DNA from: Cellvibrionaceae bacterium AOL6
Lineage (GTDB): Bacteria > Pseudomonadota > Gammaproteobacteria > Pseudomonadales > Cellvibrionaceae
Length of the DNA: 64,000 nucleotides
Assembly: GCA_003265435.1 (NCBI GenBank)
Contig: NOXC01000008.1
Span: 62,001-126,000 of the forward strand
Direction of reading: 5' to 3'
Positions within the stretch are counted from its first letter, which is position 1, and each line of letters begins with the position of its first letter. The position numbers and the translations under genes are program-made. Shown here piece by piece: positions 9,247 to 21,289 of the stretch. A model generated the notes under the pieces. The model saw only the letters and a program-made list of their open reading frames with translations, was not told the origin of the DNA and searched no databases.

Positions 9247-9470
9247 GCGATTGCCTCTAATTCTCATTATGCCGAACGGTATCGGTTACCGACGGATTGC
9301 ACTGTTTCCGGAAGCAGTAAGAACTGACCGGCTTTCAAGCAGTTATAGTTGCTTTTTAATCAGTGTAGAACAATTACCAAAACGGGCAGAACGTTTGACA
9401 AAAAGCACCCATGAAAGTGCATTTCCGGCAGGCAATTGACGTGAAAATCAACGCAAATGAAGGGTAAAGC

Positions 9471-10508
9471 TTAGATCAGCTTGGCTCGGTATTCACCAGG
9501 CGTCAACCCCGTCCACTTTTTGAAACTTCTGAAAAATGCACTGGGTTCGTCAAATCCGAGACGCTCGGCGATGTCGTTGTTTGAGAGCTCGGCGTAATTC
9601 AGATAATGGAACGCCGCTTCCATCCGACATTCATCCTTGAGTTTCTGGAAGGACGTGCCCTCTTTTTGCAGTTGGCGTCTCAGTGTCGTGACAGACACGT
9701 TGAGTTGGGATGCCACTTGCTCGGCTGACGGCATGGAGCCGCTGACATCTCGATTAATGATACTGCGCACCTTGTCTGCGGGACTTGTATGGGCGGGATC
9801 TTGAGTGACGAGGTGATACGGCGCGGAACGTAAAAAGGTCAGCAACGAATCCTGGTTTTGAACAATAGGATGGTCAAGATAATGCGCTCGGTGCACCAAA
9901 GTATTCTTCGGCTGGTCGAAATGCACATTGCGCAGATTCGCATGTACCAACGGTGTCGTAAGCGCCTCTTTGGGGAACGACAGGTTGATCTCCTCCAGCG
10001 GTATTTCCTTGTCAATCAGCCATTCGCTGAAACGGTGCCAGGTCAGCAGCGACGTTAGGATGGAGTCAGGGTCCGCTTCGTCGAGCATCGCGGCAAACTG
10101 AGACTCGGTAACAGAGCGAATAGGCGCCAAGGTCAGGCAGGCCAAGTCGCCATCGGTCTCGAGAAAATAACGCGAACGCATCCCCCTGCATATATCCGCA
10201 AAATCACCCGCTCTATAGATGGCTTGCTTGAGCGTAGCGCATTGGAGCAGCGTCAAACCCATCATGCGGAACGCACCGAGCGGCACCCTGCCGCCTCCGG
10301 AAAACATGCCAAACCACTCGTTTTGGGTTTCCCGCATAATCAGACGGTAAATTTCACCGTATTGGCGAGCAGAGATATCCTGTTTCGCCGCGATTTTTTC
10401 CGGGCTGAGGTTGACCTGCTCAAGGATCGGGCGCGTCTGGCAACCTGCCTTTTTAGCCAGCGCTAGCAGGTGCTCCAGATAGGCCTTGGGAACATAGGTA
10501 TCTCGCAT
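9471..10508 (-). CDS. AraC-family transcriptional regulator
   Basis: 345 residues. The N-terminal 200 residues match the arabinose-binding-like sensor domain of the OruR/MmsR type regulators (MGLTLLQCATLKQAI). The C-terminal 100 residues hold the two helix-turn-helix units, with VASQLNVSVTTLRRQLQKEG and the signature LGFDEPSAFFRSFKKWTGLTPGEYR. Regulators of this type often sit beside lipid or amino-acid catabolism genes, and this one precedes the acyl-CoA dehydrogenase on the same strand with a 224-base gap. That it controls the dehydrogenase or ligase is inference. An imperfect short inverted repeat (CGGTA/TACCG at 9277-9291) lies just upstream of the dehydrogenase start. Confidence 0.9.
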   Translation of the reverse strand: MRDTYVPKAYLEHLLALAKKAGCQTRPILEQVNLSPEKIAAKQDISARQYGEIYRLIMRETQNEWFGMFSGGGRVPLGAFRMMGLTLLQCATLKQAIYRAGDFADICRGMRSRYFLETDGDLACLTLAPIRSVTESQFAAMLDEADPDSILTSLLTWHRFSEWLIDKEIPLEEINLSFPKEALTTPLVHANLRNVHFDQPKNTLVHRAHYLDHPIVQNQDSLLTFLRSAPYHLVTQDPAHTSPADKVRSIINRDVSGSMPSAEQVASQLNVSVTTLRRQLQKEGTSFQKLKDECRMEAAFHYLNYAELSNNDIAERLGFDEPSAFFRSFKKWTGLTPGEYRAKLI

Positions 10509-10591
10509 AAATGTCTCGTGCCCGTGGAGCAGTTGGATGCCTTTAACCGCTCGCGTTATCGTTCAAAATACAGCGCATTGGCTGCGTAATA

Positions 10592-10804
10592 TTATTTATC
10601 CTGATGTCGGCGGTTCAGTAAGAAGCCCAGCAGCGCGGCAATGCCGACCAACACCAACAACATACCCAAAGTGATCAGGGCGTATGTCCCGAGCTGTTCC
10701 AAGGTCAAACCAAACCGCGTGACCAGAAGGATCAAACCTACGGCGCAGGCAAACAGCGTGATATACATATTGTGCCTGCGGTTAAAACGCACTTTAAATT
10801 TCAT
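10592..10804 (-). CDS. Small two-helix membrane protein, unknown function
   Basis: 70 residues from the ATG at 10802-10804 (MKFKVRFNRRHNMYITLF). A basic amphipathic start is followed by two hydrophobic helices at about residues 13-28 and 37-62, and a short basic tail LNRRHQDK. I do not recognise a family. The frame is open for 57 more codons upstream, but that stretch is Arg/Pro/Cys-rich and overlaps the next gene in another frame, so the internal ATG is preferred. A sub-100-residue inner-membrane protein is the most that can be said. Confidence 0.6.
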   Translation of the reverse strand: MKFKVRFNRRHNMYITLFACAVGLILLVTRFGLTLEQLGTYALITLGMLLVLVGIAALLGFLLNRRHQDK

Positions 10805-10836
10805 GTCTACAGTTCCCAGAATGCATAGTGACGGGT

Positions 10837-11256
10837 TTAGATGGGGTCGTGTACCCACTCCCGCTGAGTCCCTTGGACACTCTCTCCTGGCAGGTGCTCG
10901 CCCTTTGCACTTGCCCAACTGAAGCTGTGCTTGCCGCTGAGTTCTGTTTCGAGATGCACTACAGCCGAGACCCAATACATCTCTTCCAACAACGATTCAA
11001 AGGCGGCTAACCACCCGCTCCACTCGTATTCTACACCCTTGTAACACGCGCCAAAGGGAATTAGATAGCAATCGACACCGGGAGAATCGGTTTGCTCGAT
11101 CGGCTTGGAGAACATTTCATGATTTAAATGTGTGAACTCCTCTACGCCCGGTAACGATGCCGTGATTCTTTCGTTCACTCGGCAACGCAGCAGGTTGTCT
11201 TCTGCTGTGCCACTCCAGTCTTTGATGTATCCGTACACGACCGATTCAGACTGCAT
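10837..11256 (-). CDS. Hypothetical protein
   Basis: 139 residues, starting at the ATG (MQSESVVYGYIKDW) that follows a strong purine-rich ribosome binding site (AAGGGGGGAGGGT). The sequence is acidic, rich in Trp and Tyr, with no signal peptide or membrane segment, ending QREWVHDPI. Residues around GYIKDWSG and YEWSGWLAAFESLLEE suggest a compact alpha/beta soluble protein. I do not recognise the family. It follows the lytic transglycosylase gene by 11 bases on the same strand, so they may share a transcript. Confidence 0.65.
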   Translation of the reverse strand: MQSESVVYGYIKDWSGTAEDNLLRCRVNERITASLPGVEEFTHLNHEMFSKPIEQTDSPGVDCYLIPFGACYKGVEYEWSGWLAAFESLLEEMYWVSAVVHLETELSGKHSFSWASAKGEHLPGESVQGTQREWVHDPI

Positions 11257-11267
11257 ACCCTCCCCCC

Positions 11268-14897
<3,630 letters not shown>

Positions 14898-14937
14898 TGA
14901 ATAAATCCCCTATACGCTTGCAAAACGACGACAGCGC

Positions 14938-17900
14938 TTACATCGCTGCCAGCTCAGCGGCCTCTTCGACATCCACGGTTACCATTCTGGAGACGCCCGC
15001 CTCCTGCATGGTGACACCAAGTAGGTGCTGAGCTTTTTCCATTGCGATCTTATTGTGCGTAATATAAATGAATTGCACCTGCTCTGACATGGCTTCAACG
15101 ATATTGGCGTAGCGGCCAACATTCGCATCGTCGAGCGGTGCATCCACCTCATCCAGCATACAAAAAGGTGCCGGATTTAACTGAAAGATGGAGAAGACCA
15201 ATGCGATCGCGGTCAAGGCCTTTTCCCCACCTGACAAGAGGTGAATCGTGCTGTTTTTCTTTCCCGGTGGCCGCGCCATGATGGCGATACCGGTATCGAG
15301 CAAATCTTCTCCCGTCAATTCGAGATAGGCATGCCCGCCCCCAAATAATTTTGGAAATAAATTCTGTAAGCCCGTGTTGACCTGATCATAGGTCTCTTTG
15401 AATCGAGTACGGGTTTCTTTGTCGATTTTTTTAATCGCCGCTTCGAGTGTTTCCAATGCCTCGCACAGGTCATCGTTTTGCTCGTCGAGGTAATTCTTTC
15501 GCTCAGACTCCGTCTTAAATTCTTCAATGGCCGCCAGGTTGATCGCACCCAAACGGCTGATGCGACTTTCAAGCTGCTGCAGCGACTCAAGCAAGCTCGA
15601 TTCACTGTCTTCTTCTGTCAAACCATCGAGCACCGCATCGAGATCAAACTCGTCTTCGCTGAGCTGCTGCTGAATATTTTGAGATTGCACATCCAAAGTT
15701 TTCAGTTCAAGCCTGGTGCTTTCCAGGTGCGCTCGATGTTCGCTGGTATCACGTTCGGCCCGGTCTCGCGCCTGCTCGGCTTCGCGCAGACCGTGTTCGG
15801 TTTCTTCGAGTTCTTTCCGCGATGCGCTGAGCTTGGCTTCAATTGCCACGCGCTTTTCGAGTAAGGCCTCAAGTTCCAACTGAGACTCATCACCCGGACT
15901 GGCGACGTCTTCGAGTGCCGTACGCAGCTGTTCACGTCGTTCCTGCAAGCGGCCAATCTGCTCGTTTAAGCGCTGCAGACCCTGCCGCATCGAATCGAGC
16001 TGAGCCTGCAATGAGCGCTGGCGCATGGCGAGTTCGTGACTTTTGTCTTGTGCATGGCGGGCTGTTTGTCGCGCGTCATCGAGCTTCGCGCGTAATTGAT
16101 CACGCTGCGAAAGCAAGGTCTCTCTTTCTTCTGAATCCTGCTCGATGCGAATAATCGCTTCTTCCAACAGCGCTCGCGCCTCGACAAGGTTTTCAGCTTC
16201 GGCTTCGAGCTGCCCTTGAATTTCTTCTACGTCCTGACGTGCACGCTCCTGCTTCTGAAGCAGCTGTTCCACTCGCGCTTTACGCGCCGTGATCTGATTG
16301 CGTTTTTCATTGGCTTCTCGCCGACGCGCTTCGAGTTCGCGTCGCGCCGTTTCCCGCTCGGACTCTGTGTGTTTGAGGCTTTCACTCAACAACGCGATCT
16401 CTTCGGCAAGCGTGCGAACCTGCTCGTCCAAACTATCAACGGAGGCATGCAATGCGTCAATTTCACGCTTGCGGGCGATGACGCCGGCTTCGCTGTCAGA
16501 TTGACGGAGTACGCGAATCCAGTTGTGACCCAGCCAATATCCGTCTTTAGTAATCAGGCTTTGCTCCGCGCTCAGCCCATCGATCTTACTTGCTGCATCC
16601 TCGAGGCTGTCCGCAAGCAGGATCGCATTTAGGGATTTTGGCAGCGCGAAATCACAGCGAACTTTATCAGCCAAGGTCCCGGCCACGTTGGCAGTACTTG
16701 GCCCCGGCATCACCAGTTCGAGACTGCTCTCCAAGTTCACCAGAGGCGCGAGGAAATCACGAACCCCGCGCTCGACACACACCGCCTGTAAGCTGTCCCC
16801 GAGGACCACTTCCACGGCTTTTTCCCATCCCGCTTCTACCTGTAAGGCTTCCGCCAGGCGCGAATCGGCATTCAGGCCCTGCTCGCCCAACCAGCGATCA
16901 ATATCGGAGCCATCCTTACCCAAGGCCGCGGCCTGCAGTGCTTCGAGTGATGCAAGCCGGCCTTTGCTGGTCTGCAGTTCGCTTTGCAATTCGGCACGAC
17001 GTTCCGTGGCGGCCGCATGCTTTTCACGAATCTCCGTGATGCGCTCGCCCTGCTCAGTTACTTGGTCGTTTAACGTTTCGGCCTGAAGTTCGAGTTCTGC
17101 AAGCGCTTCTTCATCTACTGCGATGCTCTCGCTGTCTTCTGCGACATCGATGTCTGAACGTTCCTGATCGATCTTCTCCCGTCGCTGAACCAGGCGCTGC
17201 TGAACCTGTTCCAGGTATTGAATCCGGCTTTGCTGTACTTCAGCGGCTTGCTTGGGTTCGGCGGCGCGCTGGTTAAAACTGTCCCAGCTTTGCTGCCAGG
17301 TTTGCATTTTTTCTTCGGCATCTTGAAGCAGGCTGTGGGCGCCTTCGAGCCCCTGTTCAAGCATCTCAAGTTCGGGGGTAATTTCGAGTAGCTCGGCTTC
17401 CCAACCTTCTATTTTCGCCGTGTCCAGGGCCATGTGCTCTTCAGACTCACGGCAATCGCGCTCAGTTTGCTCAAGATCGACTTTTAATGCACGCTCGCGC
17501 TCCTGAGCGTGTTTTATGCTCTGCTCGATCCGCGCGATATCGGCGCCAATAGCGTAAAACTGCCCTTGGATTTCATTAAAGGCGTCGGATTTTTCGGAGA
17601 AGTCTGCACGATGTTTTTCAATGGCCGCATCTTGCTTGACGCGTTGCGTCACTGCCGCTTCGACGGAAAGCTCCGCTTCGGTGATTTTTTGACGCAGCGC
17701 TTCCGCCGCATCTCTCAGCGCTCTGAAGCGAATAGCTCTGAGCTGGGCATTAAGGCCCCGCTCTTCTTTTTTGTATTCGGAATATTTTTCCGCCGCTTTT
17801 GCCTGGCGCTCGAGGCGGACAAGCTGGCGATCGAGTTCGTCGCGAATATCCGTCAGGCGCTCGAGATTCTCGTGGGTGCGGCGCATCCGGTTTTCGGTGT

Positions 17901-18435
17901 CGCGTCGTCGCTCCTTGTACTTTGAGATACCCGCGGCTTCTTCGATATAAACACGCAACTCTTCTGGCTTGGATTCAATCAGCCGGGAAATCATGCCCTG
18001 TTCGATGATGGCGTAACTGCGAGGCCCAAGGCCGGTACCTAGAAAGATATCGGTGATATCGCGACGGCGGCAACGATTACCATTGAGATAGTACAGGTTT
18101 TGACCGTCACGCGTGACCTTACGCTTGACGGAGATCTCAGCATAACCCGCATATTCCCCGGTCACTGTCGCGTCACTGTTATCGAACACCAGTTCAATCG
18201 AGGCCTGACCAACTGGTTTTCTGGAGCCTGAACCGTTGAAAATCACGTCAGTCATCGACTCACCACGCAGGTTCTTGGCGGAGGATTCCCCCATTACCCA
18301 ACGAACCGCATCGATGATATTGGATTTGCCACAGCCGTTAGGGCCGACCACAGCACACATGTTGCTAGGCAAATTGACGGTGGTAGGGTCGACAAAAGAC
18401 TTGAACCCGGCAAGTTTGATTGATTTCAAACGCAT
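14938..18435 (-). CDS. smc: Chromosome segregation ATPase Smc
   Basis: 1165 residues. N-terminal Walker A GPNGCGKSNIIDAVRW (about 32-47), a first long coiled coil, a hinge at about 510-660, a second coiled coil, and the C-terminal signature LLSGGEKALTAIAL with Walker B FCMLDEVDAPLDDAN. It forms ring dimers that organise and segregate the chromosome, usually with ScpA and ScpB, which are not in this window. The presence of Smc rather than MukB fits the Pseudomonas-like side of the gammaproteobacteria. Confidence 0.98.
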   Translation of the reverse strand: MRLKSIKLAGFKSFVDPTTVNLPSNMCAVVGPNGCGKSNIIDAVRWVMGESSAKNLRGESMTDVIFNGSGSRKPVGQASIELVFDNSDATVTGEYAGYAEISVKRKVTRDGQNLYYLNGNRCRRRDITDIFLGTGLGPRSYAIIEQGMISRLIESKPEELRVYIEEAAGISKYKERRRDTENRMRRTHENLERLTDIRDELDRQLVRLERQAKAAEKYSEYKKEERGLNAQLRAIRFRALRDAAEALRQKITEAELSVEAAVTQRVKQDAAIEKHRADFSEKSDAFNEIQGQFYAIGADIARIEQSIKHAQERERALKVDLEQTERDCRESEEHMALDTAKIEGWEAELLEITPELEMLEQGLEGAHSLLQDAEEKMQTWQQSWDSFNQRAAEPKQAAEVQQSRIQYLEQVQQRLVQRREKIDQERSDIDVAEDSESIAVDEEALAELELQAETLNDQVTEQGERITEIREKHAAATERRAELQSELQTSKGRLASLEALQAAALGKDGSDIDRWLGEQGLNADSRLAEALQVEAGWEKAVEVVLGDSLQAVCVERGVRDFLAPLVNLESSLELVMPGPSTANVAGTLADKVRCDFALPKSLNAILLADSLEDAASKIDGLSAEQSLITKDGYWLGHNWIRVLRQSDSEAGVIARKREIDALHASVDSLDEQVRTLAEEIALLSESLKHTESERETARRELEARRREANEKRNQITARKARVEQLLQKQERARQDVEEIQGQLEAEAENLVEARALLEEAIIRIEQDSEERETLLSQRDQLRAKLDDARQTARHAQDKSHELAMRQRSLQAQLDSMRQGLQRLNEQIGRLQERREQLRTALEDVASPGDESQLELEALLEKRVAIEAKLSASRKELEETEHGLREAEQARDRAERDTSEHRAHLESTRLELKTLDVQSQNIQQQLSEDEFDLDAVLDGLTEEDSESSLLESLQQLESRISRLGAINLAAIEEFKTESERKNYLDEQNDDLCEALETLEAAIKKIDKETRTRFKETYDQVNTGLQNLFPKLFGGGHAYLELTGEDLLDTGIAIMARPPGKKNSTIHLLSGGEKALTAIALVFSIFQLNPAPFCMLDEVDAPLDDANVGRYANIVEAMSEQVQFIYITHNKIAMEKAQHLLGVTMQEAGVSRMVTVDVEEAAELAAM

Positions 18436-18629
18436 GTTGCTGAGGCTTTCCTGGCTTGGAATTCAGATTGTGATAATTTGTTGTATGTTTCTCGCTCAAA
18501 CCGGGCTTCGCACCCGGTTCGGAGCATAATCGCCAGATTCTACACACTTCGGAAAGGAAAGAAACCGCGAATTCCCACGACAGGCCTACAGTGACGCCTG
18601 ATCACTCCGAGTGCGAAGAAAAGCGGCCG
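18436..18629. other. Intergenic region between ccmI and smc
   Basis: 194 bases without a gene. A GC-rich hairpin lies at 18499-18519 (AACCGGG, seven-base loop, CCCGGTT), with no T-run on either strand. A weak minus-strand promoter-like pair (TTGAGC, 18 bases, TATCAC) lies between the hairpin and smc. Either could mark the boundary between the ccm and smc transcripts, but neither is strong. Confidence 0.35.
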
Positions 18630-19898
18630 TCAGGGGATTTGTTCATTGACGCTCAAGCGCACAACGCCGTCGAGCTGATCGAGAATGACCGGGCCAAAAC
18701 TCCCCTGCCAATCACCACTTTGCGGCGCAGCGTTCCCCGACAAGCTGACGCGCGCCACCACTTCAAGCTGAGGAGCACTTGAAATGTCCATCCCCTGGGC
18801 CATCGCCATGGTCTTGTCCAAGACCAGCGACACCGGGAATTCGGGTGCGTCGAGACGCTGAATCGCCAATGGCATCTTTGAGCCCTGCCATGCTCGAGCG
18901 TAGACAAACAACACTGCACCGCTCAAATCCGCCTCGACGGTGTCCGCCAAGGTCACTTCGACCGGAAGCGCGCTGCTTGGTTCATCACCTGAGGGTTTCG
19001 CAGGCTTACCGGTGGCGGCGAGCGCGGCTTGTGCTTGAGCAATGCCCTGAGTCAGAACGACGGCAGCGGGTGCCGAGGGATCCAGTTGTTGAACGGCGCG
19101 CTGCCATAAGCTGATCGCTTGCTCGTACTCTCCGGATTGAAATGCATCGATGCCCGCAAGGCCCAACGCGGTTGGCAGGCTATTGTCCAGCTCCAGTGCA
19201 CGCTGTGTATTTTCACGTACAGACGGCGTCATGGTATTGCCGGCACGAAGAAAGAGTGCCTGAGCCAATTCAGCCAGTACCGTGGCGGAATCCGGGAACA
19301 AAGTATTGAGACTTTGGTAGGCGCGAACCGCTTCTTCATAGTCGCCTAATTGCACTGCGATATTGCCCTGAAGGAATAGCAGGTGGCCGTTTTCTGGTGT
19401 TTGCTCGAGCCGGCGCTGAATGCTTGCCATGAGCGCTCGTTGCTCTTCTACACTGACTTGGGGCTGGCTATTGAGGCTGATCATTTGCTCGCGGATGTCC
19501 CAATCGGGCTTGGCGCCCAACCAGGTGTACAAGACAAAAGCCAACAACGGCGTAATCAGGCAAAGCGCGGCCAGAAACACTTTGCTGCGCGAGCCGAAGG
19601 TAATGGCATGATGATTAAAATCGTCGGCAGTCTGTGCATCTTCTAGGGCGATGGTGCGTTCAAGGTCCTGCTGAAGAGAGGCCAGCTCCTGCGAGTCGAT
19701 GTCACCCTGCTGTAAGGTCGTTTCAAGCTCATGCAAACGATCTTCCTGCACCGCATGACGCAAATCACTCACGATACCATCGCGCAGCGCCCGTTTTTGC
19801 TCCTGCCAGCTACGCAGCAGAGGCCATCCAAAGCACAAAGCCGAAAAGACGGTAAATACGGCAAAAACCTGCCAAAAACCTAAATCAAAAAACGTCAT
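18630..19898 (-). CDS. ccmI: Cytochrome c biogenesis protein CcmI
   Basis: 422 residues. Two membrane helices (about 6-24 and 100-118) flank a cytoplasmic loop with a coiled-coil segment rich in Leu, Glu and Gln; a periplasmic TPR domain follows (RLEQTPENGHLLFLQGNIAVQLGDYEEAVRAYQ and repeats), then a C-terminal beta-rich domain. CcmI/CycH chaperones apocytochrome c and delivers it to the CcmFH haem ligation complex. Start and ccmH stop overlap by four bases (ATGA). Confidence 0.93.
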   Translation of the reverse strand: MTFFDLGFWQVFAVFTVFSALCFGWPLLRSWQEQKRALRDGIVSDLRHAVQEDRLHELETTLQQGDIDSQELASLQQDLERTIALEDAQTADDFNHHAITFGSRSKVFLAALCLITPLLAFVLYTWLGAKPDWDIREQMISLNSQPQVSVEEQRALMASIQRRLEQTPENGHLLFLQGNIAVQLGDYEEAVRAYQSLNTLFPDSATVLAELAQALFLRAGNTMTPSVRENTQRALELDNSLPTALGLAGIDAFQSGEYEQAISLWQRAVQQLDPSAPAAVVLTQGIAQAQAALAATGKPAKPSGDEPSSALPVEVTLADTVEADLSGAVLFVYARAWQGSKMPLAIQRLDAPEFPVSLVLDKTMAMAQGMDISSAPQLEVVARVSLSGNAAPQSGDWQGSFGPVILDQLDGVVRLSVNEQIP

Positions 19899-20362
19899 GG
19901 TGCCGTATTACTCTTGTCGTCTTCGGGTTGTTCCTCTTCGACCCGCTCAGCCGGTTCGCCCTGAGCTTGCCGAGCACGCCCCACGACGATAGTCACAAAG
20001 ATCAAAATTGCGATCGCCAGCAAGACCAGAGGGCCCCACCAGAGAATGGCGGTTTCCAGCTTGCGCGGTGGCTCATAGAGCACAAATTCGCCGTATCGAT
20101 CGACCATCATGTCTTTGATTTCTGCCTCACTGTGACCAGCAAGCACCTCTTCAGCGATGACTTCACGCATGATTTCGGCAATTTCAGAATTGGAATCCGC
20201 GAGGTTCTGATTTTGACACTTAGGGCAGCGCAATTCTTCACTGAGCCGCAGGAAGGCCGAGCGCTGTTCGTCGGATTGAAATTCGATTAACTCATCACCA
20301 GACGCAAAAAGCGGCAGGACGAGAAGCACAACAACACTGAGGAGGATTTGATAGTTTTTCAT
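19895..20362 (-). CDS. ccmH: Cytochrome c biogenesis thiol protein CcmH (CcmL type)
   Basis: 155 residues from the second in-frame ATG (MKNYQILLS). A signal peptide is followed by the diagnostic LRCPKCQNQNL, with the redox Cys pair at 46 and 49, and a C-terminal membrane helix (LWWGPLVLLAIAILIFV). It keeps apocytochrome c cysteines reduced for haem attachment, working with CcmG, CcmF and CcmI. A TATAAT with an extended TG lies just before this ATG, so transcription may begin at the start codon itself. An ATG nine bases earlier is possible but lies inside that promoter element. It is cut off from the rest of the ccm operon by two tRNA genes. Confidence 0.93.
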   Translation of the reverse strand: MKNYQILLSVVVLLVLPLFASGDELIEFQSDEQRSAFLRLSEELRCPKCQNQNLADSNSEIAEIMREVIAEEVLAGHSEAEIKDMMVDRYGEFVLYEPPRKLETAILWWGPLVLLAIAILIFVTIVVGRARQAQGEPAERVEEEQPEDDKSNTAP

Positions 20363-20369
20363 CGCGCGC

Positions 20370-20378
20370 ATTATAGCA
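20370..20378 (-). promoter_or_regulatory. Extended -10 promoter for ccmHI
   Basis: On the minus strand the sequence TGCTATAAT gives a consensus -10 with the extended TG, followed by GCGCGCG and the ccmH ATG. No good -35 is visible, as is common with extended -10 promoters. Spacing would place the transcript start on or next to the A of the ATG. This would explain how ccmH and ccmI are expressed despite being separated from ccmABCDEFG. Inferred from sequence only. Confidence 0.5.
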
Positions 20379-20489
20379 GCACTCGCCAGCAGGAATAGAT
20401 TGGCTGAATGCGAATGGGAGGAAAAGTTCGGAACATGTTCACTTTTTACACATTCGAGTACGCAGTACGCAAGATGCTATAAAAACCTG

Positions 20490-20517
20490 TTGACGTCTTT
20501 GGCAAACTCTATAGAAT
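20490..20517 (+). promoter_or_regulatory. Sigma-70 promoter for tRNA-Val/tRNA-Asp
   Basis: TTGACG, a 16-base spacer and TAGAAT lie 14 to 41 bases before tRNA-Val. The sequence after the -10 (GCCCGCC) is GC-rich, as in promoters of stable RNA genes under stringent control. Position and strand fit the tRNA pair and nothing else. Confidence 0.65.
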
Positions 20518-20530
20518 GCCCGCCTCAATT

Positions 20531-20606
20531 GGGTGGTTAGCTCAGTTGGTAGAGCGGCGCCCTTACAAGGCGTAGGTCACAGGTTCGACCCCTGTACCAC
20601 CCACCA
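20531..20606 (+). tRNA. tRNA-Val (anticodon UAC)
   Basis: 76 bases with the CCA end encoded. The acceptor stem GGGTGGT pairs with ACCACCC, the D arm is GCTC/GAGC, the anticodon loop is CTTACAA with TAC as the anticodon, and the T arm is ACAGG-TTCGACC-CCTGT. All arms pair fully apart from one G-T in the anticodon stem. It precedes tRNA-Asp by 29 bases and shares its promoter and terminator. Confidence 0.98.
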
Positions 20607-20635
20607 AGCCTGACTCCCTTTAAGAGTCCTACCGC

Positions 20636-20712
20636 GGCCCGGTAGTTCAGTTGGTTAGAATGCCGGCCTGTCACGCCGGAGGTCGAGGGTTCAAGTCCCT
20701 TCCGGGTCGCCA
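20636..20712 (+). tRNA. tRNA-Asp (anticodon GUC)
   Basis: 77 bases with CCA encoded. The acceptor stem GGCCCGG pairs with CCGGGTC (one G-T), the anticodon loop is CTGTCAC with GTC, and the T arm is GAGGG-TTCAAGT-CCCTT. It is followed at once by an intrinsic terminator. It stands opposite in strand to the ccm genes on either side. Confidence 0.98.
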
Positions 20713-20715
20713 TAC

Positions 20716-20750
20716 AAAAAAGCTCGCATCGCAAGATGCGGGCTTTTTTT
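20716..20750 (+). terminator. Intrinsic terminator after tRNA-Asp
   Basis: Stem CGCATC-GCAA-GATGCG extended by AGCT/GGCT, flanked by an A-run on the left and a run of seven T on the right. It would stop the tRNA transcript, and the A/T flanks may let it act on minus-strand ccm transcription too. Confidence 0.9.
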
Positions 20751-20760
20751 ATGCCACGCG

Positions 20761-20816
20761 TTGCGAATACATTGGGGTCAGACCCCGAATGGGGTCTGAC
20801 CCCAATGTATTCGCAA
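20761..20816. repeat. Perfect 26-bp inverted repeat, REPIN-like
   Basis: Two 26-base arms pair perfectly around the four-base centre GAAT. The outer part of each arm begins TTGCGAATACATT and the inner part is GGGGTCAGACCCC, itself nearly self-complementary. There is no T-run. Motifs of the GGGGTC-GACCCC kind are known in gammaproteobacteria as REP sequences mobilised by RAYT (IS200-like) transposases, and two REPs in opposite orientation form a REPIN. No RAYT gene lies in the window and I see no second copy here. The assignment is by resemblance. Confidence 0.7.
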
Positions 20817-20821
20817 TCTAT

Positions 20822-21289
20822 TCACTCTTCAGCGGCCAAGCCTACTTTGTAGCGGCCTACTCCTGTTAACGTCAGTATGAAGCGTTGTTCCATGCCCTCA
20901 TAAGCGTGCGTGCCGGTGACCAGCGCTCGGGTGCAGTTGTCATTGAGGCATTCAGGGAAGCTCAGGATGTATTCGGGTGCCACATTGAATTCGCGAATAC
21001 TGACGGTATAGGTCGGTGCTTGCGTCTCAGCCTCCAACCATTGGACATATAGCCGGTGGCGCTCGTCGTCGGTGGAAGTCAGTACGAAATTCAAATCGCC
21101 CTCGAAGCCACCACCCGTCCAATGCCCCAGAACATCCTCTCGAACAATTTGATGCTCGAAGCTGAATGGATCGACCAGGATTTCACGGCGCTCCCAGTCT
21201 TCTGTTGACGGAACCTCAAACGCGCCCACGCTCGCGCTTGCGTGAATAAGTACAGCGCCAGCGACAATATTGCTTACGAAGGATTTCAT
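20822..21289 (-). CDS. Periplasmic hypothetical protein coupled to ccmG
   Basis: 155 residues with a signal peptide (IVAGAVLIHASASVGA, cut near 23) and no other membrane segment. The mature part is acidic and beta-rich with two cysteines close together (FPECLNDNCTRALV). The start overlaps the ccmG stop by four bases, so it is translated with the cytochrome c maturation genes. I do not recognise a family. The spaced cysteines and position suggest a periplasmic accessory of the pathway, which is inference. The reading frame ends five bases short of the REPIN-like palindrome. Confidence 0.75.
   Translation of the reverse strand: MKSFVSNIVAGAVLIHASASVGAFEVPSTEDWERREILVDPFSFEHQIVREDVLGHWTGGGFEGDLNFVLTSTDDERHRLYVQWLEAETQAPTYTVSIREFNVAPEYILSFPECLNDNCTRALVTGTHAYEGMEQRFILTLTGVGRYKVGLAAEE

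Noticed and set aside
18499-18519. GC-rich hairpin between ccmI and smc as an intrinsic terminator
   Set aside because: Seven-base stem without a following T-run on either strand.
20761-20816. Reading the long palindrome as a terminator for the ccm or tRNA transcripts
   Set aside because: No T-run follows on either strand, and a proper terminator already lies at 20716-20750.
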